Position numbers and translations under genes: made by a program
Notes under the pieces: model-generated
What the model was told of the DNA's origin: nothing
What the model saw: only the letters and a program-made list of their open reading frames with translations
Databases searched by the model: none
Shown: positions 6,589-6,732 of the stretch, one piece after another
Numbering within the stretch: position 1 is the first letter of the stretch
How the letters are laid out: the number at the start of each line of letters is the position of its first letter
Origin: Deltaproteobacteria bacterium
GTDB lineage: Bacteria > Desulfobacterota_B > Binatia > Bin18
Reading direction: 5' to 3'
NCBI GenBank assembly: GCA_012271025.1
Contig: JAAXHF010000686.1
Span: 1 to 6,732, forward strand
Length of the DNA stretch: 6,732 bases

Positions 6589-6732
6589 ATGCAGCCCCGT
6601 TCTCTTGTGTGTCTGTGTTGTGGCCTTGGCCTGCTGCTCAGCCAGACCGGCTGGACGCAGACCTTACCGGTCACGGTCGGCAAGTGGCATATCACCACCA
6701 CCATCTCCTCGCCCGAGCTGCCCCAACCGCGC
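6589..6732 (+). CDS. Exported protein, possibly DUF3617-like, N-terminal 48 codons (cut by right window edge)
   Basis: The frame begins with an ATG preceded by a well-placed CAGGAG and stays open to the edge. Residues 1-24 look like a Sec signal peptide: basic start (MQPR), then a hydrophobic core (SLVCLCCGLGLLL), then a polar SQTGWTQT end. There is no clean AXA cleavage site and no clear lipobox, although three cysteines lie in the core. The mature part begins LPVTVGKWHITTTISSPELP. A GxW plus beta-strand-like run followed by a proline-rich stretch recalls the start of DUF3617 periplasmic proteins (typically PGLWEIT...), but 24 mature residues are too few to be sure. It lies 14 bases after the RND gene and is probably cotranscribed, so its product may work with that transporter in the periplasm; this is inference. 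The main part of the gene lies outside the window. Confidence 0.8.
   Translation, partial: MQPRSLVCLCCGLGLLLSQTGWTQTLPVTVGKWHITTTISSPELPQPR

Noticed and set aside
1..6732. Mobile elements, CRISPR arrays, tRNA or rRNA genes
   Set aside because: No transposase-like frames, terminal inverted repeats, regularly spaced repeats or recognisable RNA gene sequences were seen on either strand.

Overview
The window is GC-rich, gene-dense bacterial DNA with two divergent transcription units separated by an intergenic region of about 220 bases. Hydrophobic multi-subunit transport genes, Shine-Dalgarno motifs and tight gene packing indicate a bacterium. A fused MrpA-MrpB subunit, an RND/MMPL exporter and an exported companion protein suggest a Gram-negative, proteobacteria-like or related uncultured lineage. 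The sequence alone does not fix the taxon.

Left part (1-3995, minus strand): the promoter-proximal half of an mrp/mnh/pha operon, which encodes the multi-subunit cation/proton antiporter related to respiratory complex I. In transcription order it holds mrpA fused to mrpB (916 codons), mrpC (110 codons, GTG start) and the first 280 codons of mrpD, which runs off the left edge. mrpE, mrpF and mrpG would be expected further left, outside the window. mrpA and mrpC are 10 bases apart. The mrpC-mrpD spacer is longer (47-59 bases) and holds a short purine-rich repeat.

Middle (3996-4213): a divergent intergenic region. It has a candidate sigma70 promoter pointing right (TTGACA, 17 bases, TAGCCT), a much weaker candidate pointing left, and two small inverted repeats.

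Right part (4214-6732, plus strand): a 786-residue RND-superfamily (MMPL/COG1033-like) inner-membrane transporter. It is followed 14 bases later, with its own strong ribosome binding site, by the start of a gene for an exported protein whose N-terminus faintly resembles DUF3617 proteins. These two look like one operon.

No RNA genes, insertion sequences, CRISPR arrays or phage genes were seen. The antiporter genes are ordinary members of a well-known system. The least understood part is the RND transporter with its secreted partner: its substrate is unknown and its TM4 lacks the Asp-Tyr pair that is present in TM10.
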